Below are positions 20,659 to 24,188 of a DNA stretch of 24,188 nt, piece by piece (positions within the stretch are counted from its first letter, which is position 1; each line of letters begins with the position of its first letter). The stretch is taken from positions 1 through 24,188 of the forward strand of contig JAJXZZ010000003.1 in assembly GCA_021779795.1 (NCBI GenBank). Reading direction: 5' to 3'. The position numbers were made by a program, and so were the translations under genes. The notes beneath the pieces are model-generated. The model searched no databases and was not told where the DNA came from. It saw nothing but the letters and a program-made list of their open reading frames with translations. Source of the DNA: Acidobacteriota bacterium. Its GTDB lineage: Bacteria > Acidobacteriota > Vicinamibacteria > Vicinamibacterales > Fen-181.

Positions 20659-20707
20659 GAAGTACGAAGTAGGAAGTACGAAGTAGGAAGTACGAAGTGG
20701 GAAGCAC
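20659..20707. repeat. Seven 7-bp tandem units (GAAGTAC/GAAGTAG)
   Basis: The units read GAAGTAC, GAAGTAG, GAAGTAC, GAAGTAG, GAAGTAC, GAAGTGG, GAAGCAC, so the first five alternate perfectly. The array lies just after the VWFA gene stop and before the terminator palindrome. It is intergenic and transcribed, if at all, as a 3' tail. Confidence 0.75.
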
Positions 20708-20742
20708 GGCGTGGCCCGCACGCCGCAAGACCTGAGACGAAA

Positions 20743-20776
20743 GAAAGGGCCAGGGGAACGTTCCCCTGGCCCTTTC
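20743..20776. terminator. 34-bp perfect palindrome, bidirectional terminator
   Basis: A 17-bp arm (GAAAGGGCCAGGGGAAC) is followed at once by its exact reverse complement. The flanking A-rich left arm and T-rich right arm give A/U tracts for transcripts in either direction. It sits between the convergent VWFA-related and TonB-receptor genes, so it should end both. Confidence 0.8.
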
Positions 20777-20844
20777 ACGTGTACTCGGCGACTACGGCGC
20801 CGGGCTGCAGGCCGAGAGCCCACAGCCCGGAGCCCGAAGCCGTC

Positions 20845-23800
20845 CTAGAACCGGAACCGTGCGCCGATCTGCATCTGCCACCGCGAGCGGAGATCGTCGC
20901 GGGTGAAGGCGCCAAGGTAGCTCGACGAGGTGATCCGCGAGATGTTGTAGGTGTAGAGGCCGGTCGTCGAGTTGTACGACACGTTGTTGAACGGCTCGTT
21001 CATCGGGAACCCGCCCCAGTACTTCCAGCCCCAGTCCTTGTTCAGCAGGTTGAGGAAGTTGAAGACGGTCACCGTGACCTCCGCCTTCGTCTTGCGGCCG
21101 GTCGGGACGTTGAGACTGTACTGGACGTCCAGCGAGTTCTGCCAGGGGGCGCGCCCGCAGTTGCGCGGCACGATCTGGCCGACGTAGGCGCTCGCGCACG
21201 CGTCCTGCATCAGGTAGGCGTTGAGCTGATCCCACGTGCCGCCGGTTACCGTGACCTCGCTCGACGAGGCCGGGATGTAGGCCAGGTCGTTGTAGGCGCC
21301 GTCGCCGTTGGCGTCGTTGTAGTACCCCAGCGAGTACGGGCGACCGGACATGCCGTTGTAGAACAACGACACCTGGTGGGACAGCCCGTAGGTCTGCGGC
21401 AGGTTGATGCTCGCCGTGAAGTTCAGGCGGTGACCCGGGTCGTAGCTGGAACGGGCGAGCTCCGGGTTGTTCATGTCGTACCGGGACGGGTTGTTCGCCC
21501 AGTTGGACCGCGCGACGCTCGACGTGCCGTCGTTGACCGAGTACGCCCGGCCATAGAGGTACGACGCCTTGAGGTAGATGCCGTGCCGGTACGGCCGCTC
21601 CGCCGTGAACGCGATCGACCAGGACTTGCCCTCGGTCGTGTTGTACAGCAGCATCGCGTCGTTCAGGTTCGTGTCGACCTTCGTTTCCGTCAGCATGCCG
21701 TTCGGCCACGAGCCGTTGGACGTGTAGTTCAGGTTCTTGTAGTTGATGTCCTTCACCGTCTTCGTGAAGAGGAACTCCGCCGTGCCGACGAACCCGAACC
21801 CCAGGTCATGGTCGAGCGCCAGGTTCCCGCGGACGACCTCGGGGTACTTGTAGTTCGGGTCGATCAGGTTGATCGTCTGCCGGCCCGTGCTCCCGCCCGT
21901 CACCGTCGTCGGCTGGTTGTTCGGATCCGCCACGAACGGGATCGTGTTCGTCGATCTGTAGTAGATCGACAGGCTGGTGAAGTCCATGCCGGTGTTGCTG
22001 TACTGGTTCGACAGCCACACGTACGGCGTCCGGCCGGTGAACAGGCCCACGCCGCCGCGGATCTGACTGCGCGCCGTCGCGGTGCCGTTGCTCAGGTCCC
22101 AGTTGAAGCCGACGCGCGGCGAGAACATCGTCGGCGCGGGCACAACCGCGGTCGAATAGCCGAAGTCGCTCATCGCCAGCGGGTTGTCCTTCGGGGTGTC
22201 GGGGAAGCGCGGGAGGTCGACGCGCGCGCCGTAGGTCAGCGTGAAGTTCGGCTTCGCGCGCCACTTGTCACCCGCGTAGAAACCCCACTGCTGCACGCTG
22301 AAGTCGGCGGCCAGCAGCGGGTTCGACGGGTCGTTCGAGAAGTTGTGGCTGTAGCTCTGGGCGATCCCCGCCTCGAAGTTCGCGAGGCTGCTGAAGCGGT
22401 AGTTGCCGTAGAGGTTCTGGATGAACAGGTTGTAGAACTTGTAGAACTCGTTCTGCGTGCCGAACTGGATCGTGTGCTGCCCGCGGACGTACGTGATGTC
22501 GTCGCTGAGCTGCACGATGTCCTGGTTGAGGGCGTTGGCCTGCGACGAGTACTCCGTGCCCATGTAGACCGACGTGCCGTCGGAGAGGTCCACGCGGACC
22601 GCCGGGAAGTCCGAGTACCCGGGCTGGCCGCCGCGCTTGTTCCGCTCGCGCTGGTACGTCACGCGGAGTTCGTTGAACATCCGGCCGAACGAGCTGTTCA
22701 ACTGGGCGACCGACGACAGCATCTTGTCGGTCATGTGGTAGAACTCCGAGGGCATCGCATAGCTGAAGTTGCTCGAGCCCCCCACGTCGGCCGTGGCGTC
22801 CACGTAGTTCTCACGGATGGTCAGCTGGTGCCTCGACCCGATGTTGAAGTCCACGCGCCCGAAGATCTTGTTGCTGTTGTTCGTCTTGCTGAACCCGCTG
22901 AGGCCGCCCGGGTCGTAGCCGTAGATGTTCTTCGCGGCGTCCGCGACCGCCTGTACCAGGGCCTGCGAGCTGAACTGCTGGCCGGACGAGCCGTCGGCCG
23001 AGAAGCTGTCCGGCGTGCTCTTGCGGGCGAAGTCGATGTTGGCGAAGAAGAAAGCCTTGTCCTTCAGGATCGGGCCGCCGAGCGTGGCGCCGAACTGCTT
23101 GTCGCTGAATGGGCCCACCTTGCTGTCGGCCGGATCCGGGTTTGCCTGCGTGGCGATCATCGGGATGGTCCCGATGAGGTGCTGGTTGCGGCCCAGGTAG
23201 TACCCGCCGCCGTGGAAGGCGTTGGTGCCGCTCTTGGTGACGGCGTTGATGCCGCCGCCCGCGAACCCGCCCTGGCGCACGTCGTAGGGCGACACGACCA
23301 GCTGGATTTCCTGAATCGCGTCGAGGCTGATCGGCTGCGTGCTCGTCTGGCCGCCCGGCGTGCCCGAGGCCGCGAGGCCGAACACGTCGTTGTTCACCGC
23401 GCCGTCGATCTGCATGTTGTTGTAGCGGTTGTTCATCCCCGCCACCTGGATCGACTCGTCGTAGTTCGCGCTGCTCTGCGTGACGTTGAAGTAGGGCGAC
23501 GTGCGCGCGAAGTCGTTGATGCTGCGGCTGATCGTCGGGAGCGACTGGATCTGCTGCGACCCGATGTTGTCCGCCGTGCCCGCGCGCTCGGTGTCGATCA
23601 CCTGCGCCTGCGCCACGACGTTGACCGTTTCGCTCACCGACGCCAGGTTCATCGTGAAGTCCACCGACCGCGTCTCGCCCAGCGCCACCATGACGCCCGT
23701 CTGCTCGGAGTCCCTGAACCCGGGCATCGTCACCTTGATGGTGTAGGGGCCGCCGACGCGGACCGAGACCATCGTGAAGCGGCCGTCGCTCTGCGTCACG

Positions 23801-23994
23801 GCCTCGTAGGTCGTGCCCGTGGGCGTGTGAGTGGCAATGACGGTGGCGCCGGGCAGCACGCCCTTCTGGGCGTCCATCACCACGCCGGTGAGCGTCCCGG
23901 ACGTCACGTTCTGGCCAAAGCCAGCCTGCGCTCCGGCGAGCAGCAGGACCACCGCCGCCGCCAGGCTCAGGATTTTCTTGGTTAGGCTGTTCAT
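20845..23994 (-). CDS. TonB-dependent receptor, Oar-like, with carboxypeptidase-regulatory-like domain
   Basis: Outer-membrane transport protein of 1049 aa. The ATG has GGAG at 6 nt. Residues 1-28 are a signal peptide (KKILSLAAAVVLLLAGAQAG). Residues 30-115 form a beta-sandwich regulatory-like domain (TSGTLTGVVMDAQKGVLPGA, then TQSDGRFTMVSVRVGGPYTI). A plug follows (SLPTISRSINDFARTSPYFN, AVNNDVFGLAASGTPGGQTS, GINAVTKSGTNAFHGG), then a long beta-barrel with many aromatic and Asn-rich strands. The last residues RFRF end in Phe, the outer-membrane insertion signal. No clear TonB box is seen near the N-terminus. This family is abundant in Acidobacteria and usually handles oligosaccharides or other bulky substrates, but no neighbour here indicates the ligand. 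It is a single gene, convergent with the VWFA-related gene. Confidence 0.95.
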   Translation of the reverse strand: MNSLTKKILSLAAAVVLLLAGAQAGFGQNVTSGTLTGVVMDAQKGVLPGATVIATHTPTGTTYEAVTQSDGRFTMVSVRVGGPYTIKVTMPGFRDSEQTGVMVALGETRSVDFTMNLASVSETVNVVAQAQVIDTERAGTADNIGSQQIQSLPTISRSINDFARTSPYFNVTQSSANYDESIQVAGMNNRYNNMQIDGAVNNDVFGLAASGTPGGQTSTQPISLDAIQEIQLVVSPYDVRQGGFAGGGINAVTKSGTNAFHGGGYYLGRNQHLIGTIPMIATQANPDPADSKVGPFSDKQFGATLGGPILKDKAFFFANIDFARKSTPDSFSADGSSGQQFSSQALVQAVADAAKNIYGYDPGGLSGFSKTNNSNKIFGRVDFNIGSRHQLTIRENYVDATADVGGSSNFSYAMPSEFYHMTDKMLSSVAQLNSSFGRMFNELRVTYQRERNKRGGQPGYSDFPAVRVDLSDGTSVYMGTEYSSQANALNQDIVQLSDDITYVRGQHTIQFGTQNEFYKFYNLFIQNLYGNYRFSSLANFEAGIAQSYSHNFSNDPSNPLLAADFSVQQWGFYAGDKWRAKPNFTLTYGARVDLPRFPDTPKDNPLAMSDFGYSTAVVPAPTMFSPRVGFNWDLSNGTATARSQIRGGVGLFTGRTPYVWLSNQYSNTGMDFTSLSIYYRSTNTIPFVADPNNQPTTVTGGSTGRQTINLIDPNYKYPEVVRGNLALDHDLGFGFVGTAEFLFTKTVKDINYKNLNYTSNGSWPNGMLTETKVDTNLNDAMLLYNTTEGKSWSIAFTAERPYRHGIYLKASYLYGRAYSVNDGTSSVARSNWANNPSRYDMNNPELARSSYDPGHRLNFTASINLPQTYGLSHQVSLFYNGMSGRPYSLGYYNDANGDGAYNDLAYIPASSSEVTVTGGTWDQLNAYLMQDACASAYVGQIVPRNCGRAPWQNSLDVQYSLNVPTGRKTKAEVTVTVFNFLNLLNKDWGWKYWGGFPMNEPFNNVSYNSTTGLYTYNISRITSSSYLGAFTRDDLRSRWQMQIGARFRF

Positions 23995-24188
23995 GCTTTG
24001 CTCCGCTTCTCCTCACAGGCTCCTGGGATGAGCCCAACAGACTTGCACACCGACGCCGCTGATGACACGTTGGAAGAACAACTGATCGTCAGAGAATGAG
24101 CGGTCGGGCCGCGGGCCGGCCGACCCGAAACGATAGACCGACTTCCGCCTCAAGTCAAACGACCTCGGCCGCGCTCCTCGGGCCCGTC
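23995..24188. other. Upstream region of the TonB receptor gene, no gene seen
   Basis: The last 194 nt hold the 5' leader of the receptor gene. The ribosome site GGAG lies at about 24001-24004 on the minus strand. I see no second gene, tRNA or clear sigma-70 promoter in it. Confidence 0.5.

Noticed and set aside
20779..23985. 1068-aa open frame on the plus strand
   Set aside because: It is antisense to the TonB-dependent receptor, whose domains, signal peptide and terminal Phe are clear; the plus frame is Arg/Val/Ala-rich without family features, a GC-driven shadow.

Overview
The window is high-GC chromosomal DNA from what is most probably an acidobacterium of the Vicinamibacteria type. This is an inference from the host genes: an Oar-like TonB-dependent receptor with an N-terminal carboxypeptidase-regulatory-like domain, a VWFA-related protein of the acidobacterial type, a secreted M13 peptidase, a PPi-type phosphofructokinase and a hemE-hemH-hemG cluster. 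No marker gene (16S, ribosomal protein) is present to fix the taxon.

Left end (1-3134). The 3' end of a large serine recombinase gene enters from outside the window and ends inside a tRNA-Glu(UUC) gene on the other strand, so a serine-recombinase element apparently sits against the tRNA 3' end. Two host genes follow on the minus strand, a PPi-type 6-phosphofructokinase and a secreted protein of unknown function, and then an intact tRNA-Lys(UUU) on the plus strand.

Mobile element (3087-11549). The last 48 bp of tRNA-Lys are repeated exactly at 11502-11549, which delimits an integrated element of about 8.4 kb. A tyrosine recombinase lies beside the distal site and opens a tightly packed minus-strand gene string: two small unknown proteins, two short MerR/AlpA-like HTH proteins, a phage-replication-like protein carrying iteron-like repeats inside its gene, two small proteins, a possible ADP-ribosyltransferase-like/HD-domain fusion, a coiled-coil protein, an unknown protein and a DUF5681-like protein. 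At the tRNA end lie a 101-aa gene and, on the opposite strand, a membrane-anchored protein with two HIRAN-like halves. I see no capsid, tail, portal, large terminase or conjugation gene. It looks like a small satellite-like or self-replicating integrative element with cargo, and it is the best candidate here for something undescribed.

Right part (11550-24188). Host DNA resumes: a structured leader region, an M13 metallopeptidase (+), then on the minus strand a late haem-biosynthesis cluster read in the order hemE, hemH, hemG and an exported SAM-dependent O-methyltransferase. Divergent from hemE is a protein with a nuclease-like core and a histone-H1-like Lys/Ala/Pro tail, then a secreted VWFA-related protein (+), a 34-bp perfect palindrome acting as a probable bidirectional terminator, and the TonB-dependent receptor (-). 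Two short arrays of 7-bp tandem units lie between host genes.
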